A stretch of DNA of 64,000 nt from Pseudokordiimonas caeni (GTDB taxonomy: Bacteria > Pseudomonadota > Alphaproteobacteria > Sphingomonadales > Kordiimonadaceae). The notes beneath the pieces were generated by a model. It saw only the letters and a list, made by a program, of their open reading frames with translations, did no database searches and was not told the origin of the DNA. The stretch is taken from positions 621,091 to 685,090 of the forward strand of contig NZ_JAPPRR010000002.1 of assembly GCF_026719705.1 (NCBI RefSeq), written 5' to 3'. Positions within the stretch are counted from its first letter, which is position 1. Each line of letters starts with the position of its first letter. Of this stretch, positions 30,655 through 38,667 are shown piece after piece. The position numbers and the translations under genes were made by a program.

Positions 30655-30672
30655 CCGGGTGCGGGGTCAGGG

Positions 30673-30690
30673 CCGAACCGGCAGGTTCGG
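30673..30690. promoter_or_regulatory. Perfect inverted repeat in the suf leader (candidate operator)
   Basis: CCGAACC and GGTTCGG flank a GGCA spacer, giving a perfect 7-bp dyad 19 nt upstream of the Rrf2-regulator start codon. It lies downstream of the proposed promoter, where a repressor could block elongation or a hairpin could form in the leader RNA. No U-tract follows, so a terminator is unlikely. Confidence 0.45.
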
Positions 30691-30715
30691 TAAATCATGA
30701 CCAAAACGTTCAGGT

Positions 30716-30745
30716 TTAATATGGGGTCATGGGGGGCAGAGTCAA
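30716..30745 (-). promoter_or_regulatory. Candidate promoter of the suf operon
   Basis: On the minus strand a -35 hexamer TTGACT (30745-30740) and a -10 hexamer TATTAA (30721-30716) are 18 nt apart. Just downstream, AAAC and GTTT half-sites form a second weak dyad around 30702-30715. The start codon of the regulator is about 60 nt away. Confidence 0.45.
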
Positions 30746-30877
30746 GCGCCCGACCGCTGTGTGCGCCGCGCTTATGACGTAAATGTGCGGCAAATGCACG
30801 CACAAATGCTGCCTGCGTGACAAAATGCCACCTTCAAGGCTAGGCTAGGTGATCACTTGTTTGACATCAGGCAGCCC

Positions 30878-31828
30878 ATGACCCCCGACGATCAGCTCGC
30901 CCTTTATGCCCGCGCCCGATTCGCCCGCGCCTTCGAGGCGGCTGTGGCGCGTGCCCGCGATGCAGGCGAGGTGCCGGGCGTGGTGCACCTGAACGGCGGG
31001 CAGGAACTGGTGGAGCTTGGTGTGTTCCACCAGCTGGACGGGGCGCGGGATCGGGTGACAGGCTCGCACCGCAGCCACGGCCTCGCGCTCGCCGCCGGCA
31101 TCGCGCCTGCCATCGTTGCCGCCGAAATCATGGGCCGCACCGGCAGCCTGTCGGGTGGGCTTGGCGGTACCCAGCATCTGGTGCCTGCGGGTGGGCTTTT
31201 CATGGGTTCGAACGGGATCGTCGGTGGGCAGGTGCCGCTGGCGGCTGGCGCCGCCTTCGCCGCGAGATCCAAAGGAAATGGGGGCATCGCGGTTGCTTTC
31301 TTCGGCGAGGGGGCAGCCCAACAGGGCGGCGTCATGGAAACCATGAATCTCGCAATTGTCCTTGGCCTGCCCTTGCTATTCGTCTGCGTCAACAATGGCT
31401 GGGCGCAATCGACCGGGGCGGACGCCAGCGCCGGTGCGCCGCTCGCCTCCCGTGCCAGGGCTTTCGGGATGCATGCTGAAAGCGTTGATGGTGGTGACCT
31501 CGGTGCGGTGGACGCTGCCACGCGTCATCTGGTTTCGCAAATCCGCACGAACGGCCAACCGGCTTTCCTCGAAGCACACGTTTCCCGCGTTGGCGGGCAT
31601 TATCACGGCGAAGACCAGGGCTACCGCAAGGACGGAAAGCTCACCGACCCGCTCGACCGCCTGCGCGCCACCCTCGTGGAAGCGGGGGTGACAGCGGCGA
31701 ACCTGCACCGGATCGAGGAAGAAGCCGAGGCCCGCGCTCGCGCGGCGTTCGAGGAAGCCGCACTCGAGCCCATGGACGACCCCTCGACCCTTGCCCTCTG
31801 GGCGCGTGACCTCGGGGGGCTTACATGA
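30878..31828 (+). CDS. Thiamine-diphosphate dehydrogenase E1 component, alpha subunit
   Basis: A 316-aa cytoplasmic protein of the pyruvate/branched-chain/acetoin dehydrogenase E1-alpha family. VTGSHRSHGLALAAG and GGLGGTQHLV lie in the substrate and TPP pocket. The TPP-Mg motif runs from GEGAAQQGGVMETMNLA to VCVNN. It resembles acetoin-dehydrogenase-type (AcoA) subunits most, but the 2-oxo acid or acetoin substrate cannot be decided. Start ATG 30878 is used; a TTG at 30857 is less likely. The stop overlaps the beta-subunit ATG (ATGA). No E2 or E3 gene is near. Confidence 0.88.
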   Translation: MTPDDQLALYARARFARAFEAAVARARDAGEVPGVVHLNGGQELVELGVFHQLDGARDRVTGSHRSHGLALAAGIAPAIVAAEIMGRTGSLSGGLGGTQHLVPAGGLFMGSNGIVGGQVPLAAGAAFAARSKGNGGIAVAFFGEGAAQQGGVMETMNLAIVLGLPLLFVCVNNGWAQSTGADASAGAPLASRARAFGMHAESVDGGDLGAVDAATRHLVSQIRTNGQPAFLEAHVSRVGGHYHGEDQGYRKDGKLTDPLDRLRATLVEAGVTAANLHRIEEEAEARARAAFEEAALEPMDDPSTLALWARDLGGLT

Positions 31829-32802
31829 AACAGATGACGATCCCGCAGGCGGTGGCGGAAGCGCTGCATCAGGTGATGGCGGCGGATCCTGCGGTTTTCC
31901 TGATCGGCGAGGATCTTGCTATGGGCGGCGTGTTCGGTGCGGCGAAGGGCCTCAAGGAACGCTTCGGCCCGGCGCGGGTGGTGGATACCCCGATATCGGA
32001 AACCTCCTTCCTCGGCCTTGGCATTGGCGCCGCGATGAGCGGCATGAAGCCTGTGGTCGAGATCATGTTCTGCGATTTTCTGGGCGTTTGCTTTGACCAG
32101 CTGATGAACCAGGCGGCGAAAATGCGCTTCCTGTCGGGCGGCACGGTCAGCCTGCCGCTTGTGATCCGCACCACGATGGGCGCGGGGGACGGATCGGGTG
32201 CCATGCACAGCCAGTCCAACTATGGCCTCGCAGCCAGTGTGGCGGGCCTGCGGGTGGCGTGCCCCTCAAACTCGGCAGATGCAGCGGGGCTGCTGAAAAC
32301 CGCCCTTGAAGGCCCGGACCCGGTGGTAATTTTTGAACACAAGGGTCTGTTCGATGTGGAAACCCCGGCCGACCCTGAGTTGCCGCCTGTACCGTTTGGC
32401 AAGGCGCGGACCTTGCGCCAAGGTGCGGACGTCACGCTCGTGGCCATCGCTGCGATGGTGCCTGTGGCGCTAGCGGCTGCCGACCACCTTGCCAAGCGCG
32501 GCATCGGGGTTGAGGTGATCGATCCCGTGACGATCAATCCGCTGGACCGTGAGGCGATCCTTGCAAGTGTTGCCAAAACTGGCCGGTTTGCGGTGCTTGA
32601 CGAAGGCGCTGCCTTTGCGGGTGTCGCCGACGCGCTTGTCTCGCTCGTTGTGCGGGAAGCCTTCAGGTCGCTGAAGGCTGCTCCCGCTGCGATCACCCCG
32701 CCGCACACGCCGGTGCCCTATGCCCCGGCGCTCGAGGCCGCATGGCTGCCGGATGCTGCCCGGGTGGAAGCAGCGATCCTGAAGATGATGGAGGATGTAT
32801 GA
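31825..32802 (+). CDS. Thiamine-diphosphate dehydrogenase E1 component, beta subunit
   Basis: A 325-aa partner of the E1-alpha subunit. MTIPQAVAEALHQVMAAD and LIGEDLAMGGVFGAAKGL begin the pyrimidine-binding domain, with the catalytic Glu region DTPISETSFLGLGIGAAM. The transketolase C-terminal domain begins near KARTLRQGADVTLVA. The two subunits form an alpha2-beta2 decarboxylase that hands an acyl or hydroxyalkyl group to a lipoyl E2. Its stop overlaps the start of the cytochrome b561 gene, so the three genes are coupled. Confidence 0.9.
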   Translation: MKQMTIPQAVAEALHQVMAADPAVFLIGEDLAMGGVFGAAKGLKERFGPARVVDTPISETSFLGLGIGAAMSGMKPVVEIMFCDFLGVCFDQLMNQAAKMRFLSGGTVSLPLVIRTTMGAGDGSGAMHSQSNYGLAASVAGLRVACPSNSADAAGLLKTALEGPDPVVIFEHKGLFDVETPADPELPPVPFGKARTLRQGADVTLVAIAAMVPVALAAADHLAKRGIGVEVIDPVTINPLDREAILASVAKTGRFAVLDEGAAFAGVADALVSLVVREAFRSLKAAPAAITPPHTPVPYAPALEAAWLPDAARVEAAILKMMEDV

Positions 32803-33446
32803 AGCGCATTCAGGTGTGGGACCTGCCGACCCGGCTTTTCCATTGGGCCCTTGTGATTGCCATTGCCCTTTCGGCCTATTCGGCGTTCGAGGACAAGTTC
32901 GGCGTCTGGGCCAAGGTGCATCTTTATGCGGGGCTCACCATCCTCGGGCTCATCCTGTGGCGGATCGTCTGGGGCTTCATCGGCAGCGAGACCTCCCGTT
33001 TCAGCCATTTCCTGAAAGGACCAAAGGCGGTTGCAGCTTACGCGCGGCAGGCGGATGCGGGTGCCCATGTGGGCCACAACCCGATCGGCGGCTGGTCGGT
33101 CGTCGCCATGCTCGCGGTGACCTTCGCGCAGGCCGCCCTTGGCCTTTTTGCGACCGATGATATGTTCTTTTCCGGCCCGCTTGCTTCGAAAGTCGATGGC
33201 GGGATGGCGGGCCTGATCACCGAAATCCATGAAGTGCTGGGTTTCACACTGTTTGGCCTGATCAGCCTTCATGTGGCGGCGGTGCTTTACTACCGGATCG
33301 TCAAACGGGTCGATCTGGTGCGACCGATGGTGACGGGCATCCGTGACGTGGCGCCGGAAACGAAAGAGCCCGCGCGGGGGCACGGGCTCTGGGCATTTGT
33401 CTCCGCACTTCTGATCGGCGGCGGGGTCGCTTACTTTTCCTTGTAA
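32799..33446 (+). CDS. Cytochrome b561-type membrane protein
   Basis: A 215-aa inner-membrane diheme cytochrome with four to five helices. Candidate heme ligands are His15 in LFHWAL, the His in KVHLYAG, and the pair in EIHEVLG and ISLHVAAV, the four-histidine pattern of the bacterial b561/Ni-hydrogenase b-type family. The ATG lies 4 nt after GAGG and overlaps the E1-beta stop (ATGA). Such proteins commonly work with cytochrome c', and here a cytochrome c' gene converges on it with a 16-bp overlap. Confidence 0.9.
   Translation: MKRIQVWDLPTRLFHWALVIAIALSAYSAFEDKFGVWAKVHLYAGLTILGLILWRIVWGFIGSETSRFSHFLKGPKAVAAYARQADAGAHVGHNPIGGWSVVAMLAVTFAQAALGLFATDDMFFSGPLASKVDGGMAGLITEIHEVLGFTLFGLISLHVAAVLYYRIVKRVDLVRPMVTGIRDVAPETKEPARGHGLWAFVSALLIGGGVAYFSL
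33365..33390 (-). terminator. Minus-strand terminator inside the cytochrome b561 coding end
   Basis: AGAGCCCG and CGGGCTCT form an 8-bp stem. Read on the minus strand it is followed by a TTTCGTTTCC tail, 41 nt after the cytochrome c' stop. It lies inside the last 30 codons of the convergent cytochrome b561 gene. Confidence 0.45.
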
Positions 33447-33883
33447 ACGTCGTGGCAGGACTTGCAGTTCTTGAAGGTCTTGCCGAGGGCTGCCATCGAA
33501 GCGCTCTTGTCGCCGGTTTTGGCAGCGGCAAGGAAGGCTTCGGTATCGGCTACAAACCCGTCCATAGCGGCTGAGAATTTGTCCCACTCCGCCCAGATCT
33601 GGTCCTTGGCTTCACCCTTGCCGTGCACGGTGCGGGTATCGACCTTGAAGGCGGACTGCGAAACCTTGGCACCCGCCACAAGGGCCTCGGCAAGCGGTAC
33701 CAGATTCTCGTCCGAGCCTGCCTCGCCTTTCAGCACCGACATGGCGCCCATCGCCGAATTGACGACAATCTGCATGCCCTGATGGCGGAAGACGACCGGC
33801 GGTGCCAGTTCCTCGTCGCCGTGCGCAGCAGCCGGCGTCGCGATGATGACAGCAGCCAGAAGGGCTTTTGACAGCGATTTCAT
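33431..33883 (-). CDS. Cytochrome c' (periplasmic)
   Basis: A 150-aa protein with a signal peptide (KALLAAVIIATPAAA, cleavage probably before HGD) and the single C-terminal heme motif CKSCH in NCKSCHDVYKEK. The heme near the C-terminus of a four-helix bundle is the hallmark of class II cytochromes c. These bind NO and CO and protect against nitrosative stress. GGGAGA precedes the ATG. It lies downstream of gcrA on the same strand with 36 nt between, and converges on cytochrome b561. Confidence 0.93.
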   Translation of the reverse strand: MKSLSKALLAAVIIATPAAAHGDEELAPPVVFRHQGMQIVVNSAMGAMSVLKGEAGSDENLVPLAEALVAGAKVSQSAFKVDTRTVHGKGEAKDQIWAEWDKFSAAMDGFVADTEAFLAAAKTGDKSASMAALGKTFKNCKSCHDVYKEK

Positions 33884-33919
33884 AGGTATCTCCCCCGATA
33901 TGAAAGATGTGTCAGCGAA

Positions 33920-34333
33920 TCAGAGAATCGGACGCGGCGGCTGCCGACGGTCGCGGCGCGGCGGCTGGGCCTGATAGGCTTCGGCGCAGTGTGCGGCGCA
34001 GTAAGGCATGCCGGGTTCGGACGGCTTGCCGCAGAAATGGAAATCCTCGTCGCCCGGATGGCCGTGCGGCCATTTGCACATGCGGTCGGTGAGGTCGAGA
34101 AGGGTGACAAGCTTCTTGGCTTCCTTCTTCTCCACACGCTTCGGTGCAGCGGGCGCTTCCGGCTTGTCGGCCTTCACCGGCGACGGGCGCGACTTCAGGC
34201 CAAGGCGGTGGGCCTTGCCGATCACGGCGTTGCGGGTCACTCCCTCGCCCAGTTCCTTGGCGATCTGGCTGGCGCTCTGGCCGCTGTCCCAGAGATTCTT
34301 CAGGAGTTCGATACGCTCGTCGGTCCAGCTCAT
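33920..34333 (-). CDS. gcrA: GcrA cell-cycle regulator
   Basis: A 137-aa protein. The N-terminus MSWTDERIELLKNLWDSGQSAS with the helix-turn-helix SQIAKELGEGVTRNAVIGKAHRLGL is the GcrA hallmark. A basic, alanine-rich linker follows, and a C-terminal sigma-interacting region has CKWPHGHPGDEDFHFCGKP. In Caulobacter GcrA binds RNA polymerase sigma-70 and activates promoters with CcrM-methylated GANTC sites. The family is confined to Alphaproteobacteria, so this gene is the best taxonomic marker in the window. Confidence 0.96.
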   Translation of the reverse strand: MSWTDERIELLKNLWDSGQSASQIAKELGEGVTRNAVIGKAHRLGLKSRPSPVKADKPEAPAAPKRVEKKEAKKLVTLLDLTDRMCKWPHGHPGDEDFHFCGKPSEPGMPYCAAHCAEAYQAQPPRRDRRQPPRPIL

Positions 34334-34494
34334 AGGGCCCGTCCTTCGTTCTTATTGGTGGTTTAAGCTTTTTCACCCGTCATCACGGGCAATCCGTCGC
34401 TTATATCGTTTTCGTGAGGCCCTTGCCAAGGGTGCACCGGCACATTTAATGATGGTGCACACGAAAAACACACGAAAGAGCGAGGCAATATCCC

Positions 34495-35319
34495 ATGGCC
34501 ACGACCCCCCGTCCTGCGGCGGCGCCCATCGAAGGCCGCACCATCGGCACCATGAACTGGCTGGGGCTTTGGACCCTGTACCTGCGTGAAACCCGCCGTT
34601 TCATGAAAGTGTGGGCGCAGACGCTGGCGGCCCCTGCCGTCACCACCATCCTTTTCATGGTGATCTTCTCGCTGGCCCTTGGCGGCGAAAAACGCCAGAT
34701 CGCCGGCATGTCGTTCGGCACCTTCCTCGCTCCCGGTCTTATCGTGATGGCCATTCTACAGAATGCGTTTGCCAACACCTCATCGTCGCTGCTGATCGCC
34801 AAGGTGCAGGGCAATATCGTCGATACGCTGATGCCGCCCCTGTCGGCCAGTGAGCTGACCCTCGGTTTCGTGGGCGGCGGCGTGACGCGCGGGATTGTCG
34901 TCGGTTTCTCGGTCGGCTTCGCCTTCCTCCTGATGCCTGGCGTTTCGATGCATATCACCCATCTCTGGGCCGTGGTCTATTTCGCCGTCTCCGCTTCGGT
35001 GATGCTGTCGCTTGCCGGGGTGTTGACCGGCATCTGGGCCGACAAGTTCGACCATGCGGCCGCCATCACCAACTTCATCGTGGCGCCGCTGTCGCTCCTC
35101 TCCGGCACCTTCTACACGATCGACCGGCTGTCGCCTTCATGGCAGATCCTGTCGGCCGGCAACCCGTTCCACTATCTGATCGACGGCTTCCGCTACGGCT
35201 TTATCGGCCATCAGGACAGCAATATCGCGATCGGGGTGATTTACACGCTGGCACTCAATATCGGGCTTGCCGTGTGGGTGTGGCGGGTCTTCCGCTCGGG
35301 CTACCGCCTGAAGCCCTGA
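34495..35319 (+). CDS. ABC-2 type transporter permease
   Basis: A 274-aa inner-membrane protein with about six helices (for example AAPAVTTILFMVIFSLALGG and AVVYFAVSASVMLSLAGVL) and the ABC-2 signature GTFYTIDRLSPSWQILSAGNPFHYLIDGFRYG. It belongs to the polysaccharide/drug exporter permeases. No ATP-binding partner gene flanks it in this window, so the ATPase must be encoded elsewhere. Its position before argD-argF-hslO is not functionally telling. Confidence 0.9.
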   Translation: MATTPRPAAAPIEGRTIGTMNWLGLWTLYLRETRRFMKVWAQTLAAPAVTTILFMVIFSLALGGEKRQIAGMSFGTFLAPGLIVMAILQNAFANTSSSLLIAKVQGNIVDTLMPPLSASELTLGFVGGGVTRGIVVGFSVGFAFLLMPGVSMHITHLWAVVYFAVSASVMLSLAGVLTGIWADKFDHAAAITNFIVAPLSLLSGTFYTIDRLSPSWQILSAGNPFHYLIDGFRYGFIGHQDSNIAIGVIYTLALNIGLAVWVWRVFRSGYRLKP

Positions 35320-35368
35320 TAGCGCTCCCGACCCGAAAAGCGTCAAATTCCGCCAATTTTCACGCCGA

Positions 35369-35433
35369 CCCGCCTTGACTAAGGCGGGCCCCGGCGGCAT
35401 CCTCCCCGCCTCGGGCGCCCCTCTTGGCGCCCC
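35369..35433 (+). promoter_or_regulatory. Two successive hairpins in the argD leader
   Basis: CCCGCCTT/AAGGCGGG (8-bp stem, loop GACT, 35369-35388) is followed by GGGCGCC/GGCGCCC (7-bp stem, loop CCTCTT, 35414-35433). Neither has a following U-tract of note. They occupy the 144-bp gap before argD and could be a degraded terminator of the permease gene or a leader structure controlling the arginine genes. Confidence 0.4.
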
Positions 35434-35463
35434 ATCACTCTTTTCATCCCAGGAGTTTCAAGC

Positions 35464-36657
35464 GTGATTACGCCCCTGATGCCCGTCTACAACCGGATTC
35501 CCGTCGCTTTCGAGCGCGGCGAAGGCATGTATCTCTTCGACACTAACGGTAAGAAATATCTCGACTTTTACTCCGGTATCGGCGTGATGTGCCTTGGCCA
35601 CAGCCACCCGACGCTCGTGAAAGCGATCTCCGAGCAGGCGTCGAAGCTGTGGCACACGGCAAACACTTTTGAGATTCCTCTGGGCAACCGCCTCGCCGAA
35701 CGGCTGACGGCAGCGAGCTTCGCCGACACCGTTTTCTTCACCAATTCGGGGGCCGAAGCCATCGAATGCGCGATCAAGATGGTCCGGAAGCATCATTATG
35801 ACCGCGGCAACAAGGGCCGCTACCGCATGATCACCATGGCGAACGCTTTCCATGGCCGCACACTCGCCGGGATCGCGGCGGCGGGCCAGGAAAAGCTCAC
35901 CAAAGGGTTCGAACCGCTCGTTGACGGCTTCGATGTGGTGCCCTTCGGCGATATCGAGGCCGTGAAAGCGGCGATCAAGCCGGAAACCGGCGGTATCATG
36001 ATCGAGCCCGTGCAGGGCGAGGGCGGCATTCGCCTGTTGGACGACGCCAAGATGCGCGAACTGCGTGCCATCTGTGACGAGCATGACCTCCTCCTGGTGT
36101 TCGACGAAATCCAGTGCGGCATGGGCCGGACCGGCAAGCTTTTCGCCCATGAATGGTCGGGCGTGAAACCCGATATCGTGACGGCAGCCAAGGGCATCGG
36201 CGGGGGCTTCCCGCTTGGCGCCTGCCTTGCGACCGAACATGCGGCGCTTGGCATGACCGTCGGCACCCACGGCAGCACCTATGGCGGCAACCCGCTCGCC
36301 ATGGCGGTTGGCAACGCCGTGCTTGACGAAATGCTGGCGCCCGGCTTCCTCGACCGAGTGATCGAGATGGGTGACAAGCTGCAAGCCCGCCTCGGTGCCC
36401 TGCAGCAGCGCCACAGCGACATGATTTCGGAAGTGCGCGGCCGCGGCCTGATGGCCGGTATCCGCCTGCCCGATATTGCCACCCGCGATGCAGTGGTGGA
36501 CCTTATCAACCGCGGCCTCGTCCCGGCTGTCGCCGGCGACAATGTGATCCGCATGCTGCCGCCGCTGATCATCGAAGACAGCCATCTTGATGAAGCGATG
36601 GAGACTTACGACCAGGCCTTCACCGACTGGAAACAAAACGGTGTGCCGAAGTCCTGA
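35464..36657 (+). CDS. argD: Acetylornithine/succinyldiaminopimelate aminotransferase
   Basis: A 397-aa class III PLP aminotransferase for the fourth step of arginine biosynthesis (and probably lysine). GIGVMCLGHSHPTLVKA, FFTNSGAEAIECAIKM and the PLP lysine K243 in AAKGIGGGFPLGA are diagnostic, as is EPVQGEGGIR. The start is GTG at 35464, 9 nt after CAGGAG. argF follows after 33 nt, so the two arginine genes with hslO form one operon, an order common in Alphaproteobacteria. Confidence 0.95.
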   Translation: MITPLMPVYNRIPVAFERGEGMYLFDTNGKKYLDFYSGIGVMCLGHSHPTLVKAISEQASKLWHTANTFEIPLGNRLAERLTAASFADTVFFTNSGAEAIECAIKMVRKHHYDRGNKGRYRMITMANAFHGRTLAGIAAAGQEKLTKGFEPLVDGFDVVPFGDIEAVKAAIKPETGGIMIEPVQGEGGIRLLDDAKMRELRAICDEHDLLLVFDEIQCGMGRTGKLFAHEWSGVKPDIVTAAKGIGGGFPLGACLATEHAALGMTVGTHGSTYGGNPLAMAVGNAVLDEMLAPGFLDRVIEMGDKLQARLGALQQRHSDMISEVRGRGLMAGIRLPDIATRDAVVDLINRGLVPAVAGDNVIRMLPPLIIEDSHLDEAMETYDQAFTDWKQNGVPKS

Positions 36658-36690
36658 CAACAGGGCTTCCTGACCTTAACGAGTGCTATT

Positions 36691-37641
36691 ATGACTGTGA
36701 TGCCCAATCCTGTGGAACTGCGCCATTTCATCGATCTCAAGGACCTCAGCGGGGAAACCCTTCGCCTGATCCTTGATGTGGCGCGACGCTGGAAAGAAGC
36801 ACGCAGGGGCTGGCCCAAGGGAATGCCGGACATGCCGGCCCTCCTGTCTGGGCATACGCTCGCCATGATTTTCGAGAAAAGCTCGACCCGTACGCGGGTC
36901 AGCTTTGAAGTGGCGATGCAGCAGCTGGGGGGCCAGTCGCTCGTTCTGTCGGGCGACAATATGCAGCTCGGGCGCGGGGAAACCGTGGGCGATACCGCCC
37001 GCGTGATGGGCCGCTATGTGGATGCCATCATGATCCGCGCCTATGCGCATGATTCGGTTGTGGAACTTGCCCAGGGCAGCGGCGTGCCAGTGATCAATGC
37101 GCTGACCGACCGCTCGCATCCTTGCCAGCTGATGGCCGATATCATGACGTTCGAGGAACACAGGGGCCCCATCCGTGGCCGCCGCCTTGCGTGGGTGGGG
37201 GATGGCAATAACGTCGCCACCTCGCTCATTGAAGCGGCTGTCCGGTTCGGCTTCAGCTTGCGGCTTGGCTGCCCCGAAGGGTACAAGCCGGACGCGGAAG
37301 CCGTAGCATGGGCGAGGGCCGAAGGTGGTGATGTGGCGGTGACTGATGATCCGCTTGAAGCGGTCAAGGGTGCCGCTGCCATATTGACCGATACATTCGT
37401 GTCGATGGGTGACAGCCGCACGGGCGGGCGCATGAAGGCCCTTGCACCTTACCAGGTGAATGCCCATCTGATGGCGAATGCCGCACCCGATGCGCTGTTC
37501 CTGCATTGCCTGCCCGCCCACAGGGGCGAGGAGGTGACAGCGGATGTGATCGATGGTCCGGCCAGCGTCGTCTGGGACGAGGCGGAGAACCGTCTGCATG
37601 TGCAGAAGGCCATCCTCGCCTGGTGCCTCGGCAAGTTCTGA
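36691..37641 (+). CDS. argF: Ornithine carbamoyltransferase, anabolic
   Basis: A 316-aa cytoplasmic enzyme that joins carbamoyl phosphate and ornithine to citrulline. The carbamoyl-phosphate motif is [10 protein letters not shown], the second binding motif HPCQLMAD, the ornithine loop follows VSMGDS, and [11 protein letters not shown] carries the catalytic Cys. The length is normal. It follows argD and precedes hslO by 11 nt. Confidence 0.96.
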   Translation: MTVMPNPVELRHFIDLKDLSGETLRLILDVARRWKEARRGWPKGMPDMPALLSGHTLAMIFEKSSTRTRVSFEVAMQQLGGQSLVLSGDNMQLGRGETVGDTARVMGRYVDAIMIRAYAHDSVVELAQGSGVPVINALTDRSHPCQLMADIMTFEEHRGPIRGRRLAWVGDGNNVATSLIEAAVRFGFSLRLGCPEGYKPDAEAVAWARAEGGDVAVTDDPLEAVKGAAAILTDTFVSMGDSRTGGRMKALAPYQVNAHLMANAAPDALFLHCLPAHRGEEVTADVIDGPASVVWDEAENRLHVQKAILAWCLGKF

Positions 37642-37652
37642 TCGAGAGTAAA

Positions 37653-38594
37653 ATGAGCGACAAACCGATTGTCATAAAGGACCCGGACTTCAGCCGGGAC
37701 AATGAAATTCGCCCGTTCCAGATCGAGGGAATGGACGTGCGCGGTCGTGCCGTGCGCCTTGGCACCGTGGCTGACCAGATTCTTGTCGCCCATGGTTATC
37801 CCGAGCCTGTCGAGCGTATCGTTGGCGAGATGGCGGCGCTGGCTGGTCTTCTGGGGTCCATCCTCAAGTTCGATGGCATTGTAACGGTGCAGACCAAGTC
37901 GCAAGGCCCGATCCCGATGATGGTGGCGGACTATGAGCGCAAACCGGACGGTACCGGCCATATCCGTGCCTGCGCCGAGATCGACCATGACAAGCTTGCC
38001 ACCTTTGGCGCCAATCCCTCCTTCAAGGGGCTGATTGGCTCGAAGAACGGCTATCTCGTCATCACCATCGACCAGGGCGCCGATATGGAGCGTTATCAGG
38101 GCATCGTGGAACTGAAAGGCGACAGTCTTTCGGACGTGATCCATGCCTATTTCGAAAGCTCCGAGCAGACGCCGACCGCCGTGCGGCTGGCGGCTGACCG
38201 CGATCCGGTTTCGGGCCATTGGCGGGCGGGCGGCATCATGGTGCAGCATCTGGCGCGCGGGGAGACCGGCCGCGAGCGTATCCTTGACCGCGAAACGCAG
38301 GAGCACTGGAACCGCGCCTCCACGCTGATGCACAGCGTGAAGGAAAGCGAACTCCTCAACCCGTCGCTGACGCTTGATGAGCTGCTTTTCCGCCTCTTTA
38401 ACGAGGACGGGGTTCGCGTGTTCGATCCCACCCGCGTGGAAAAAGGCTGCCGCTGCGAGCGCGAGCGGCTGCTGGCCGTGCTCGGCCAGTTCTCCGCGGA
38501 CGACAAGGACCATATGGTGGTGGACGGCAAGATCGCCGTGAACTGCCAGTTCTGTAACAAGACCTTCGACTTCAGCCCCGAAGAAGTGGGCTGA
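37653..38594 (+). CDS. hslO: Hsp33 redox-regulated chaperone
   Basis: A 313-aa cytoplasmic holdase switched on by oxidation. The N-terminal core shows GLLGSILKFDGIVTVQTKSQGP and the linker follows. The C-terminal zinc centre has CxC in GCRCERERL and CxxC in NCQFCNKTF, the four redox cysteines. The ATG at 37653 starts 11 nt after the argF stop; upstream codons would lie in argF. Co-transcription with argDF is the usual alphaproteobacterial arrangement, though the reason is unknown. Confidence 0.95.
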   Translation: MSDKPIVIKDPDFSRDNEIRPFQIEGMDVRGRAVRLGTVADQILVAHGYPEPVERIVGEMAALAGLLGSILKFDGIVTVQTKSQGPIPMMVADYERKPDGTGHIRACAEIDHDKLATFGANPSFKGLIGSKNGYLVITIDQGADMERYQGIVELKGDSLSDVIHAYFESSEQTPTAVRLAADRDPVSGHWRAGGIMVQHLARGETGRERILDRETQEHWNRASTLMHSVKESELLNPSLTLDELLFRLFNEDGVRVFDPTRVEKGCRCERERLLAVLGQFSADDKDHMVVDGKIAVNCQFCNKTFDFSPEEVG

Positions 38595-38605
38595 TCAATT
38601 AAAAT

Positions 38606-38632
38606 TTGACAAATCCGCCGTACTGGTATGCC
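38606..38632 (+). promoter_or_regulatory. Candidate promoter of the acyltransferase gene
   Basis: TTGACA (38606-38611) is a perfect -35 element. The best -10 is the extended form TGGTATGCC with TATGCC at 38627-38632, 15 nt away, which is short. It lies in the AT-rich 73-bp gap after hslO, so the next gene probably has its own promoter. Confidence 0.35.
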
Positions 38633-38667
38633 ATATTTTCGCCACATTTCTACTTGGGGGTGAAAAT

